Positions 18,607-27,011 of a stretch of DNA of 39,632 nt are shown here, piece by piece. Both the position numbers and the translations under genes were made by a program. The first letter of the stretch is position 1. Every line of letters starts with the position of its first letter. Below the pieces are notes generated by a model, which was not told where the DNA came from, did no database searches, and saw nothing but the letters and a program-made list of their open reading frames with translations. Source of the DNA: Synergistaceae bacterium (GTDB lineage: Bacteria > Synergistota > Synergistia > Synergistales > Thermovirgaceae); NCBI GenBank assembly GCA_003446665.1, contig DMCT01000128.1, positions 1-39,632 on the forward strand, written 5' to 3'.

Positions 18607-19677
18607 TCACTCGCTGTCTACTGGCTGGTTTGAGGATTTGGAATCGGTCTGGTTCCTTACTTTCCTTATAGCCTTAAGATGTTCCTGGTAGGTACGGCTG
18701 AAGAGATGACGCCCTCCTTTATCTGCAACGTAAAAAAGATAGGGCGTCTCGTTAGGGTTAAGGGCGGCCAGCCAGGATTCTTTAGACGGAATGCAAATAG
18801 GCCCCGGCGGCAGACCGGATACCTTGTATGTGTTATAAGGGGAATCAATTTCAAGGTGGCTATGAAGCACACGTGTGATCTTTTCTCCCCTGAGGCTCCA
18901 GGCATAAACAACTGTCGCGTCTATCTGGAGCGGCATACCCAATTTCAGCCTGTTCATAATAACACCCGCAATAACGGGCCGTTCTTCTTCGATTGCGGTT
19001 TCCTTTTCCACCAAAGAGGCCACCGTCGCGACTTCAAGCATATCTGAGGCATTTTTTACACCGTCGTACTCGACGGCCTCAAAACCAATTTTATTCCACC
19101 ATGCCTTTGACGCGCTCCTGATTACTTGCGCGGCGCTACTCTGTCCGGGCACGACCTGGTAGGTCTCCGGGAGTAAAAAGGCGAGTCGATCTTCTTCCTT
19201 ATCCGGCAAAAAAGGGCGAAGCCTTTCCGGAAAGATGTTGATATCCTCGAGGAGGAGTTTCAATTCCTCGTGGGTAATGGACAGGACTTCCGGCAAGTTT
19301 TGCCATGTCTCACCCGGCACGATAGTTATGCTTGCCGTTTTCGGTTCGGCTTCCAGCATCTGTTTCGCTACTTCCCACGGGCTTCCTTTTTTAAGTTTAT
19401 ACGTGCCCGGGCGTATTTTCCTGTCGATCTCAAAATAACTGAACCACCTGGCGAGAGCCTGTGGATTATCCACAATGCCCGTGTCTGCGAAATCTTTTGC
19501 AACCTGAAAAGCGTTTCTGCCCGGAGGGATTTGTACCTGTATTTCCGGCCCACTGCCATATTCCAGGCTTTCCAGCACTAGTTGGGGGACTCTTGAGACA
19601 ACAAAGAAGAAAAAGCCCGCTGCGAGAAATATCAAGATCGCCGAAAGAGCGTTCCAGAGGTTTTTGTTTTTTTTCAT
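18607..19677 (-). CDS. mltG: Endolytic murein transglycosylase MltG (YceG)
   Basis: A 356-residue membrane-anchored enzyme that cleaves nascent glycan strands. One N-terminal membrane helix is at about residues 9-28. A LysM-like segment (about 45-100) is followed by the YceG domain, with the catalytic Glu in VASLVEKETA, then VIMNRLKLGMPLQID, LEIDSPYNTY and GLPPGPICIPS, all family signatures. ATG 19677 has GAGAGG at long spacing (12). It is the first gene of mltG-tldD-ftsK-thiN. The frame has no sign of decay. Confidence 0.95.
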   Translation of the reverse strand: MKKNKNLWNALSAILIFLAAGFFFFVVSRVPQLVLESLEYGSGPEIQVQIPPGRNAFQVAKDFADTGIVDNPQALARWFSYFEIDRKIRPGTYKLKKGSPWEVAKQMLEAEPKTASITIVPGETWQNLPEVLSITHEELKLLLEDINIFPERLRPFLPDKEEDRLAFLLPETYQVVPGQSSAAQVIRSASKAWWNKIGFEAVEYDGVKNASDMLEVATVASLVEKETAIEEERPVIAGVIMNRLKLGMPLQIDATVVYAWSLRGEKITRVLHSHLEIDSPYNTYKVSGLPPGPICIPSKESWLAALNPNETPYLFYVADKGGRHLFSRTYQEHLKAIRKVRNQTDSKSSNQPVDSE

Positions 19678-19776
19678 CCCGGTTAATGTCCTCTCTTGCT
19701 TCTTTCTTCATCGAGGCAGGCAAGGGACAACGGTTTTTTTGAGAATTCACGCCCCCTTGCGATAAAAAGCCACCCC

Positions 19777-19833
19777 TAGCCCGGGTAGGACTCGTCGTCC
19801 CGACAAAGTGGAATTCCTGGTTTTCCCGGGCTA
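19777..19833. repeat. GC-rich inverted repeat between hutH and mltG
   Basis: TAGCCCGGG (19777-19785) and CCCGGGCTA (19825-19833) are perfect 9-bp arms with a 39-base loop. A smaller hairpin GGAC-TCGTC-GTCC (19788-19800) lies inside. On the minus strand a TTTTT run follows the element by about ten bases, so it may end the hutH transcript. The rest of 19678-19842 shows no gene and no clear mltG promoter. Confidence 0.45.
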
Positions 19834-19842
19834 TGGACACCC

Positions 19843-21375
19843 CTACTCCAGGTCGCCGACTGCTGCCCTGGCTGCTTCAAGAAGTGTACCATCCTCGACG
19901 AGTCGGGCCGTATCCTCGATCAGGGGACGAATATATTCGTCTTTTTTCAGAAAGGGGACTTTTTGTCTTATGGCTTCGTGAACAGCTCCTGTTCCCTTCC
20001 CGGGACGAAGGGGTTTTTTGAAGTCCAGTCCCTGGGCCGCGGTAAGAAACTCTATAGCAAGTATATTCTTGACGTTTACCAGTATGTTGGCTGCCTTTCG
20101 CGCGGAATACATTCCCATGGAAACGTGATCTTCCTGGTTAGCCGAAGTGGGAATCGAATCCACCGAGGACGGATGGGCGAGAACCTTGTTTTCCGACACA
20201 AGAGACGCGGCAACATATTGTGGTATCATGAAGCCGCTGTTGACTCCGCTCTCGGAGATAAGAAAGGGTGGAAGTCCCGAGAGTTTATGGTCCACGAGCC
20301 TAGCAACACGCCGTTCGGAAATATTCCCGATCTCCGAGAGGGCTATTCCAAGAAAATCCATCGCCAAGGCTATAGGTTGACCGTGAAAATTCCCTCCGCT
20401 GATCGCCTCTCCTTCCGCAGGGAAAATAAGCGGATTGTCCGTCACGGAATTGATCTCGATCTGGATCTTGTTCCTGACATATTCCACCGCGTCACGGCTT
20501 GCGCCGTGCACTTGGGGGACACATCGCAACGAATAGGCGTCCTGGACCCTGTCGTGCTTATGTTTATCTATGATCTCGCTGGATTCTATCAGGGAACGTA
20601 TATTTTTGGCCACTATTTGCTGTCCCTCATGGGGGCGCAGTTCATGGGTTCTTGGGTCGAAGGCGTAGGGCACACCCTGCAAGGCTTCCAGGGATAAAGC
20701 CGCGGCAATATCTGCAAGCGGTAGCAAGCGCAAAGCGTCATAAAGGGCCAACGCCCCTACGGCCGTCATTACCGTAGTTCCATTGTTCAGGGCGAGTCCT
20801 TCCTTGGGACCGAGCCTGATTGGCTCAAGACCTGCCTCGCGCAACGCCTTGGAAGCGGGCATCCTCTTTCCCTTGTAGACTACTTCACCCAGGCCCAGAA
20901 GCGCAATGGCCAGGTGTGAAAGGGGGCAAAGATCTCCACTGGCTCCAACCGACCCCTGTTCGGGGATAACAGGATGTATATGGAGATTCAAAAAATGCAC
21001 GAGCTGCTGCAGCGTTTTCAGCGAAACCCCTGAAAAACCTCTAACAAGCGTGTTTACCCGAAGAAGCATGACCGCCCTTGTCACATCTTCAGGAAAGGGA
21101 TTCCCGACACCGCAGGCGTGGCTTTTAAGCAGATTTTCCTGTAATTCCTCGCTTTTTTCAGGCGGAATAGCCGTCGACGCGAGGTCGCCGAAACCGGTAG
21201 TGATCCCGTAAATTGATTTTCCTTCCTTCACCCAGGATGCGACCATGCTGGAGCCACGCTCTATAAACACTACCGCGGAATCGTCAAGTTCCACCTTTTG
21301 TCCATGACGCGCCACATTGATTATGTCTTCCAAACGCAGGGAGTGCCCGTTCAGCTTAAGCGTAGCCTCACCCAT
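19843..21375 (-). CDS. hutH: Histidine ammonia-lyase
   Basis: A 510-residue MIO-type ammonia-lyase. The self-cyclising triad Ala145-Ser146-Gly147 sits in GSVGASGDLCPLSH. YGITTGFGDLAST near residue 56 carries the active-site Tyr. SHACGVG (His86) and NQEDHVSMG match the histidine-specific rather than tyrosine/phenylalanine-specific forms of the family, which supports release of ammonia from histidine to give urocanate. GNFHGQP differs from the HAEP found in many HutH. No hutU, hutI or formiminotransferase is in the window. It follows amrS by 74 bases containing a CCGGC-TTTCG-GCCGG hairpin (21397-21411). ATG 21375 has GGGAG upstream. Confidence 0.9.
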   Translation of the reverse strand: MGEATLKLNGHSLRLEDIINVARHGQKVELDDSAVVFIERGSSMVASWVKEGKSIYGITTGFGDLASTAIPPEKSEELQENLLKSHACGVGNPFPEDVTRAVMLLRVNTLVRGFSGVSLKTLQQLVHFLNLHIHPVIPEQGSVGASGDLCPLSHLAIALLGLGEVVYKGKRMPASKALREAGLEPIRLGPKEGLALNNGTTVMTAVGALALYDALRLLPLADIAAALSLEALQGVPYAFDPRTHELRPHEGQQIVAKNIRSLIESSEIIDKHKHDRVQDAYSLRCVPQVHGASRDAVEYVRNKIQIEINSVTDNPLIFPAEGEAISGGNFHGQPIALAMDFLGIALSEIGNISERRVARLVDHKLSGLPPFLISESGVNSGFMIPQYVAASLVSENKVLAHPSSVDSIPTSANQEDHVSMGMYSARKAANILVNVKNILAIEFLTAAQGLDFKKPLRPGKGTGAVHEAIRQKVPFLKKDEYIRPLIEDTARLVEDGTLLEAARAAVGDLE

Positions 21376-21449
21376 TTCAATCAGCTCCCGGTCATGCCGG
21401 CTTTCGGCCGGTTAGTAGTCGTTTCACCGATAAAAGAGTATATGGAAAA

Positions 21450-22463
21450 TCATTTCATGACAATACCTAGCGGGGTATGACAAAAGGAACATCGCCCTTC
21501 TTCGTCAACTCCCTGATTTTCAGTCAAATATCCCCTTCTTTTTAAAACTGTGGACTTACACCTCGGACAATGGGTAATCGCTTCCTTCTCCACGTTTCCA
21601 AGGTATACATAATTTAGTTTTTCTCTGGCGATCTCTTCGTAACGCTCGAGAAGTTCCAGCGACGTCGGCGGGTTCATCCATTTGCGACTAGGGAAATACC
21701 TGGAAATATGTAAGGGTATCGAAGTCGATATTTCCGCTATCCAGGTCACCATGGCGCGGAATTCTTTCTCGTTGTCGTTTATGCCCGGAACGACAAGATG
21801 CGTCAGCTCCACATGGACTCCTGCTTCCAGGGCTTCGGCAATTCTTCCAAGTACCGGCTCGAGCTTCCCTCCGAGGCGGACGTAAGTGGCTTCGGAAAAG
21901 CCTTTCAGGTCGATGTTCGCTGCTGACAAAAGAAGCAAAAGATCAGCCCATGGTTCTTTAGTGATATAACCGTTAGTCACCAGCACTGCCGCCAGGCCTT
22001 TTTCTTTCAACCTTGCGGAGGTTCGGTAGACAAATTCATACCATACTGTAGGTTCGTTATAAGTAAAGGCGACAGACCCTACCCCTTCACGTCTTGCCAG
22101 AAAGACAACTTCATCAGGATCAATATCTTTCAGCACGATGTCTTTTGAAAAACGCGCGAGCTGCCAGTTTTGGCAGAAAGGGCAGTCCAGGTTGCAACCA
22201 ACCGTCCCCAGGGAGAGAATCTGTGTCCCTGGTCTCCAATGGTACAAAGGTTTCTTCTCCACGGGGTCCAGTGCTATGCTGGCTACCTTGCCGTCGTTTT
22301 CGGAAACCAGCTCCCCGGAGGCACCTTTTCGCACCAGACAACGTCCTCTCCCACCCTCGGAGATCAGGCAGGCATGTGGGCAGAGATCGCAACGGAACTT
22401 GTTTTTTTCCCTGTGCCACCATTGTGCGCGTCGGGTTTTGCCGCCGGCGTTCTTCTCGATCAT
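21450..22463 (-). CDS. amrS: AmmeMemoRadiSam system radical SAM enzyme
   Basis: A 337-residue radical SAM protein. The cluster motif is Cys90-x3-Cys94-x2-Cys97 (GCNLDCPFCQNW), preceded by an N-terminal cysteine set RCDLCPHAC and GRC (residues 25-42) and followed by a C-terminal pair of CxxC-like motifs (CPRC, CSFC) that look like a zinc ribbon. FTYNEPTVWYEF and LHISRYFP are typical of the family named after its co-occurrence with AMMECR1 and MEMO proteins; its reaction is not known. ATG 22463 is chosen over TTG 22472 because GAGAGGG abuts the TTG. It begins five bases after the stop of the MEMO/AMMECR1 fusion. Confidence 0.9.
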   Translation of the reverse strand: MIEKNAGGKTRRAQWWHREKNKFRCDLCPHACLISEGGRGRCLVRKGASGELVSENDGKVASIALDPVEKKPLYHWRPGTQILSLGTVGCNLDCPFCQNWQLARFSKDIVLKDIDPDEVVFLARREGVGSVAFTYNEPTVWYEFVYRTSARLKEKGLAAVLVTNGYITKEPWADLLLLLSAANIDLKGFSEATYVRLGGKLEPVLGRIAEALEAGVHVELTHLVVPGINDNEKEFRAMVTWIAEISTSIPLHISRYFPSRKWMNPPTSLELLERYEEIAREKLNYVYLGNVEKEAITHCPRCKSTVLKRRGYLTENQGVDEEGRCSFCHTPLGIVMK

Positions 22464-22468
22464 GGCAA

Positions 22469-23857
22469 TCAACCCTCTCGTCTTTCGACATGACGGGATA
22501 CGGTAAATCTGCTGACGCTCAGATGTTCCGTACTTATAATACCCGCCTTGCGCATCGCGATGCTCAGTTGTTCTTCAACGGTATTTACCCCCGGAAGGTC
22601 TGGAAGCAACACACCTCTTTGAGCCCCTTTTGAGACAATTACCCCATACCTGGAAGGATCCAGTTGCGAAATCGACGTAACTGGTTCCGGTTGTGAAAGT
22701 ATGTCTACAGATAAAACAAGATTGTCGAGTTCTTTTCGAGATACCGGGGGAAACCTGGGATCCCGGGTCGCAGCAGCGACAGCGTTTTCGGCTATTTCTC
22801 GTGCCAGATTTTCATAGACCGGTTCTATGGTCCCTATGCAACCTCTCAGCGTTCCATCCCGTTCTTTGAGAGATACAAAGCAGGCTTTTCTTTCCTTTAG
22901 CAACTTTATCTTTTCATCTCTCAAGAGTGTATTAACGTCAGGCATTTGTCCCGTTTCGAGGTATTTCTCAAGAACCCGCCTGGCAAGGGAGGTATAGGGC
23001 TTCCCATCGTCTCTTGCACTGCCGGAATCCTGTTGTTTCATTTTTTGCAACGTGGATTCGTTTTCCGCCCGGGCCTTCGGGTTTATCCAAAGAGCCACGC
23101 CGTATCCTACACCGAAAGGACCTTCGTAAGACAACAGGTCTATGCTGCCTTCGGTGACAAGACCTATAAGTACCAGCGCTGACCGCAGGCCGCATTCCCC
23201 ACCATTGTAGATAACCCTTTCCCCGAGATCGAAAAGCGGTACTGGCGACACCTTTTGAAGAGCTTCGCAAATGGCGCTGTCAAGTTTTTCTCCATCGGGG
23301 TGATATCCACCGGGAGCACCCGGAGAAAGGCGGTGAGAAAGGTCGCCGCTAGCGATCAGCGCCCACGAATTTTCAGACTCAAACCTGGACAGTGCCTTTC
23401 CGAATTCCCAGGCTTCCTCGTACCCAAGTCCGACAGGGTTCATGACCAAAACGGGAGGAAGCCACCCCCAGGTCCTTGCCAAAAATGAAAGGGGTACGAT
23501 GGCTCCGTAGTCAAGTTTTATCCTGTCCCTTTCAACCCATTCGACAGGAAAATCCGAAGCAAGCATTTCAACCAACCTGCGACCTTCTTCGCCTGCACCT
23601 TCGGTTTTTACCGAGACATTTGCAGCACCAAAATCGGCCAAAGAGCCAGAGTACTCCCGAGCGTAAAGGACCGTACATCCTCCCCCAAAAGGTGCATGGG
23701 GGTTGAGTACCAGCAAGAAGGAAGGTACGTAAGGTCGCGTCCTTTCGCCCGTCATTTGCATTGCCCTGACCGATGACAGGCATTCCCGGTTTCGGGTTCC
23801 ACCTACTTCGGGAACGATGATGGGTGCGTGAGGCATTAAGGCTCCCCATTTCCACAT
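22469..23857 (-). CDS. MEMO1-AMMECR1 fusion protein (AmmeMemoRadiSam proteins B and A)
   Basis: A 462-residue two-domain protein. Residues 1-260 are a MEMO/class III extradiol dioxygenase-like domain. MPHAPI (His10), NPHAPFGGG (His54) and GGECGLRS (Cys222) align with the His-His-Cys metal site of human MEMO1, and GDLSHRLSP is also conserved. A short linker (about 262-288) leads to an AMMECR1 domain (about 290-455) with its signature LRGCIGTIEP (337 on). In many organisms the two parts are separate genes; here they are one. The biochemical role is unknown. ATG 23857 is preferred to GTG 23866 because the G-rich box abuts the GTG. It heads the operon with amrS and hutH. Confidence 0.9.
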   Translation of the reverse strand: MWKWGALMPHAPIIVPEVGGTRNRECLSSVRAMQMTGERTRPYVPSFLLVLNPHAPFGGGCTVLYAREYSGSLADFGAANVSVKTEGAGEEGRRLVEMLASDFPVEWVERDRIKLDYGAIVPLSFLARTWGWLPPVLVMNPVGLGYEEAWEFGKALSRFESENSWALIASGDLSHRLSPGAPGGYHPDGEKLDSAICEALQKVSPVPLFDLGERVIYNGGECGLRSALVLIGLVTEGSIDLLSYEGPFGVGYGVALWINPKARAENESTLQKMKQQDSGSARDDGKPYTSLARRVLEKYLETGQMPDVNTLLRDEKIKLLKERKACFVSLKERDGTLRGCIGTIEPVYENLAREIAENAVAAATRDPRFPPVSRKELDNLVLSVDILSQPEPVTSISQLDPSRYGVIVSKGAQRGVLLPDLPGVNTVEEQLSIAMRKAGIISTEHLSVSRFTVSRHVERREG

Positions 23858-23917
23858 TTCTAACACCCCCGGCTTCTCGGCCTTTTAAAATCTCAAAATC
23901 TTTTGTTTTACTTTTAT

Positions 23918-23947
23918 ATTATGCACCTGCAGGCTGTAAGTTGACAA
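23918..23947 (-). promoter_or_regulatory. Promoter of the MEMO/AMMECR1-amrS-hutH operon
   Basis: On the minus strand TTGTCA (23947-23942) and CATAAT (23923-23918) are five-of-six matches to the -35 and -10 with an 18-base spacer. The predicted leader is about 50 bases and AT-rich. The -35 box overlaps the TTGACA of the opposite strand. Confidence 0.6.
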
Positions 23948-23969
23948 AGGTTCCACTAAAAGGGAAGAT
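23941..23969 (+). promoter_or_regulatory. Possible promoter of the winged-helix gene
   Basis: A perfect -35 TTGACA (23941-23946) points towards the gene at 24017, but the -10 at 17 bases (GAAGAT) is weak, as expected of a promoter that needs help or is controlled. It shares bases with the divergent -35. Confidence 0.35.
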
Positions 23970-23980
23970 GCCTTAAGGCA
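23969..23980. promoter_or_regulatory. Palindrome TGCCTTAAGGCA, possible operator
   Basis: A perfect 12-bp palindrome sits at the expected transcription start of the winged-helix gene, 36 bases before its start codon, in the divergent region with the AmmeMemoRadiSam operon. It is a natural candidate site for the winged-helix protein itself. No second copy was noticed in other intergenic regions here. Confidence 0.45.
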
Positions 23981-24016
23981 GGTTATTACATTTCAAGTTC
24001 AAAAGAGGTGGCTCTC

Positions 24017-24493
24017 GTGAACCGTGGGGGAAAAGACATCGGTGCTATCCTTCACGAACTCGAACAAACGGTGGAGAAACTGCGTAATCATACGCAGGAG
24101 AAGGCTTCACAAAATTTTGAAGAAGAACAATTCGTCCATCCCTTGTCAGGAACGTTTCCTGAAGATATTGTCGTCTCCGTTGCTAACATCATGACCCTCC
24201 GGCTTTCGATGGGTGCCAGGTTGCTTTTGCTCGGTTGCCTTTTGCAGAATTCGCTATGGGGTGAAAACAGATTTTGTTTCAATGAAATAGCATCGCTGGT
24301 CGGCATCTCCGACAGGACGGCCTACAGGGCCTTGAAAGAGATAAAAACAAGCGGTCTCTTCGACGTGGATTCCAGGCCGGGCATAGGGGTTTCCATAGAA
24401 CTGGATTGCATAAAACACAAACTGAAAGATGAAGGGAAAAACCTTCTCTGCAAGCCGCCATCAGGCGTCAAGGAAAGAGATACTTTTCTTTGA
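24017..24493 (+). CDS. Unknown winged-helix DNA-binding protein
   Basis: A 158-residue protein that I do not recognise as a named family. An N-terminal charged helix (about 5-40, LHELEQTVEKLRNH) may form a coiled coil. A central hydrophobic helix (about 60-80, LSMGARLLLLGCLLQ) resembles the first helix of replication-initiator or MarR/GntR-type winged helices. The helix-turn-helix is clear at about 86-112 (FNEIASLVGISDRTAYRAL), followed by a wing (GLFDVDSRPGIGVSIEL). GTG 24017 is preferred because AGAGGTGG lies upstream; GTG 24008 is too close to it. It is divergent from the AmmeMemoRadiSam operon and ends directly against the queA stop. Autoregulation is a guess. Confidence 0.7.
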   Translation: MNRGGKDIGAILHELEQTVEKLRNHTQEKASQNFEEEQFVHPLSGTFPEDIVVSVANIMTLRLSMGARLLLLGCLLQNSLWGENRFCFNEIASLVGISDRTAYRALKEIKTSGLFDVDSRPGIGVSIELDCIKHKLKDEGKNLLCKPPSGVKERDTFL

Positions 24494-25552
24494 CTAAATT
24501 ATCAGCATGGCGTCCCCGAAGGAAAAAAACCTGTACCGCATGCGGACAGCTTCTTCATAGGCTTCCAGGATGAGGTTCCGCCCCGCGAATGCCGCGACCA
24601 GCATTAAAAGCGTACTCTTGGGAAGATGGAAATTAGTCACCATAGCGTCTACGGCCTTAAAAGCGTACCCCGGATAAATATAGGCTTTCGTCCAAAGACT
24701 TCCCGGATTTACCTCGCCGGTTCTTTCATCGGCAAGGCTTTCCAAAGTGCGGACAACGGTCGTTCCCACCGCTATCACCCTGTTGCCTCCTCGCTTGGTC
24801 CGATTTATCTTTTCCGCTGTTTCCTTGTCTATGCTGCAGTATTCTTCGTGCATTTTGTGATTTCTTATGTCATTTTCTTTCACGGGCCTGAACGTACCCA
24901 GCCCGACATGTAAAGTCAAAAAAGCCTTTTCCACCCCGCTTTCGTGGAGCCGCCTAAAGACCCTTTCGGTAAAATGGAGACCTGCCGTAGGTGCCGCCGC
25001 CGAGCCGCTTTTGTCGGCGTACACCGTCTGGTACCTTTCGGAAGGAGCGGAAGTTTTCTTTATGTATGGGGGAAGCGGCACCTCCCCTATCCTTTCCATT
25101 AGGGCTCTGACGTTGCAACCTCCAGGAAAACCCACCCGACGAGTGCCTGCTTCGGCGCTTTCGCCAATGACGATTTCCGTTTTGTCTTTCAGAATGACAA
25201 CTGCTCCGGGACTCAGTCTTTTCCCGGGCCGGACCAAGGCTTCCCACTCTTTTTCCAGGCGATCTAATGGTCTCAGAAGCAGTATTTCCGCCTCTGTCTG
25301 CCCACCTTTTTTCACACCCTTGAGCCTTGCGCGGAAGACTTTGGTATCGTTAAGCACCAGCAAATCACCGCTTTTCAGGAATGAGTGCAAATTGCTGAAT
25401 ATGGAGTGGGTGATCCTGCCGTTTTCGCGATCCACGACCATGAGCCTGGAACTGTCCCGCGGCTCTGCGGGGTTTTGGGCTATAAGCTCCTGAGGGAGGT
25501 AATACCCGTAAGCATTTATATCGAAATAATCGTTGTTATGCATATGATCCAT
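24494..25552 (-). CDS. queA: S-adenosylmethionine:tRNA ribosyltransferase-isomerase
   Basis: A 352-residue enzyme that adds the cyclopentenediol part to 7-deazaguanine in tRNA to give epoxyqueuosine. Signatures are YGYYLPQELIAQNPAEPRD near the N terminus, LLVLNDTKVFRARL, PLPPYIKK, SAAAPTAGLHFTE and TLHVGLGTFRPV. The C terminus NFHLPKSTLLMLVAAFAG and YRFFSFGDAMLI is also diagnostic. Length is normal. ATG 25552 has GAGG ten bases upstream; ATG 25543 is possible. It ends the nadE-to-queA operon, near ruvAB as in many bacteria, and its stop touches the stop of the opposing winged-helix gene. Confidence 0.97.
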   Translation of the reverse strand: MDHMHNNDYFDINAYGYYLPQELIAQNPAEPRDSSRLMVVDRENGRITHSIFSNLHSFLKSGDLLVLNDTKVFRARLKGVKKGGQTEAEILLLRPLDRLEKEWEALVRPGKRLSPGAVVILKDKTEIVIGESAEAGTRRVGFPGGCNVRALMERIGEVPLPPYIKKTSAPSERYQTVYADKSGSAAAPTAGLHFTERVFRRLHESGVEKAFLTLHVGLGTFRPVKENDIRNHKMHEEYCSIDKETAEKINRTKRGGNRVIAVGTTVVRTLESLADERTGEVNPGSLWTKAYIYPGYAFKAVDAMVTNFHLPKSTLLMLVAAFAGRNLILEAYEEAVRMRYRFFSFGDAMLII

Positions 25553-25582
25553 AACGTTTTTGCCTCAAGAAAAAAGCAAGTG

Positions 25583-26968
25583 TTACCGGTAGTCTCGTTT
25601 GAGATGAGTCTGGGGGTAATAGTAACCGATTATCTTCGAATAATCCCATCCCTCTTCGGCCATTTTCCTGGCACCCCATTGAGACATTCCGACACCATGC
25701 CCCCATCCTTTCCCTGTTATCGTTATCGCTCCGGAAGTAGACAGGCTGGGTGTTGGTTCTTTCTCGACACCGCTTCGCCTTTTAAAGGCAAGCTGAAGAT
25801 ATTCAGGACGTTTTTCCGGATGCATCAGCATGTCCATCATTTCCTCGGAGGTAAAAGCGCCCCCTTCGATCATGCTTATGAGAGCCCTTTCATCGTGAGT
25901 TGAAAGGACATTTCCTCTGACAGCCCGGTTGGAAGGCGCGAATGAGCTCGTTTGTTCTCGCGGCCGGGTCGTCTGGGATATGGTAAACAATGTGCTTTTT
26001 ATTCTCGAGCTGCCAAGGGCCATCCGAAAAGTGCTCGCTTTCATCTTCATTCGGCCCTGGTCTCCAACAAGGCCCACATAAACGGCTCTTCCGGCCTGAT
26101 CGGTTTCCAGAACGCGAACTTCAGTCAGATTGCCGACGCGGAGCCCCCTGGGCTTCAGCGCTTCCTCAATTTCGCGCAACGTCAATGATGCCTGCCAGTT
26201 TGAATAAGGTGATTCGTAGACAAATGGTTCGGGTCGTCCACGGAGGTAGGGAATATCACCGCTCCATACATCGGCTACATTCGCCGTATGCCCTCCACTG
26301 TCTGCATGGTAGGGCGTTACGGCGTAATCGCCTTTTTCAGTTACGACAACTATCCCCCTTGTCGCTTCTACTGCTTTCGTAAGGCGGCTGTCTTCCGCGT
26401 TTACGCCCCTGTAAACCTGACAATGCTGCAGGGCACAAAGATCGTACCCTTCCTTGCCATGTTTTCCGAGGTTCCTCAGGGCATAGGTACGCGCCACAAT
26501 CGCCTGAGCCTTCAGAACCTCCATCCCCCAGGCGGGGTTTACCTCCATCTTGAGGACTCCTCGCAGGTAGTTTTCTGTATCAACTATATTAACGACTGTA
26601 AAACCTTTGTTTGAGCGGACTAAGCGAAGACTTCCGCGGTAGGGATGGTTGCCCCACTGCAGAAGGTTCTTCCCGGTTATCTCCACTGGAAGTTGAAGTG
26701 ATACATTACCGGCGTTTATGAAATTCCCTGAACGATCTATGGAAATTGACAAACTGCCCTTTCGTGTCAAGGTTTTTCCCTTTGCATCTTTTAAAGTCTT
26801 CGTACCAGAGGAGTATAGAGTACCCTTTGTCTGGTCCATGGCTACGCCGACACGGATCGTTTTCGCCTCTGCTTCGGCCGGCAAGGGTCCCGCTTGAATA
26901 AACAAGAAGGCGAATAAAAGAACCGCAAAAAATACGGTTGATGCAAGATTTATCTTCCATTTTGGCAT
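25583..26968 (-). CDS. SpoIID/LytB domain protein
   Basis: A 461-residue exported protein with an N-terminal signal/anchor (about 9-26, TVFFAVLLFAFLFIQAG). The SpoIID/LytB domain contains NYLRGVLKMEVNPAWGMEVLKAQAI, VARTYAL, YHADSGGHT and, near the end, GKGWGHGVGMSQWGARKMA followed by IIGYYYPQT. SpoIID proteins are lytic transglycosylases that cut denuded glycan strands. About 85 low-conservation residues (roughly 330-415) separate the two halves, an insertion compared with typical SpoIID. SpoIID homologues occur in many non-spore-formers. GGAGG lies 11 bases before ATG 26968. It is in the ruvB-DUF2905-spoIID-queA series, a common order in Gram-positive relatives. Confidence 0.9.
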   Translation of the reverse strand: MPKWKINLASTVFFAVLLFAFLFIQAGPLPAEAEAKTIRVGVAMDQTKGTLYSSGTKTLKDAKGKTLTRKGSLSISIDRSGNFINAGNVSLQLPVEITGKNLLQWGNHPYRGSLRLVRSNKGFTVVNIVDTENYLRGVLKMEVNPAWGMEVLKAQAIVARTYALRNLGKHGKEGYDLCALQHCQVYRGVNAEDSRLTKAVEATRGIVVVTEKGDYAVTPYHADSGGHTANVADVWSGDIPYLRGRPEPFVYESPYSNWQASLTLREIEEALKPRGLRVGNLTEVRVLETDQAGRAVYVGLVGDQGRMKMKASTFRMALGSSRIKSTLFTISQTTRPREQTSSFAPSNRAVRGNVLSTHDERALISMIEGGAFTSEEMMDMLMHPEKRPEYLQLAFKRRSGVEKEPTPSLSTSGAITITGKGWGHGVGMSQWGARKMAEEGWDYSKIIGYYYPQTHLKRDYR

Positions 26969-27011
26969 AAGTTTTGAAACCTCCTGGATTCAAGAGATAA
27001 ATTCCCCGTTT

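Noticed and set aside
19963-20697. A 244-codon + strand open frame
   Set aside because: It is the mirror of hutH, with no family likeness and no start signal.
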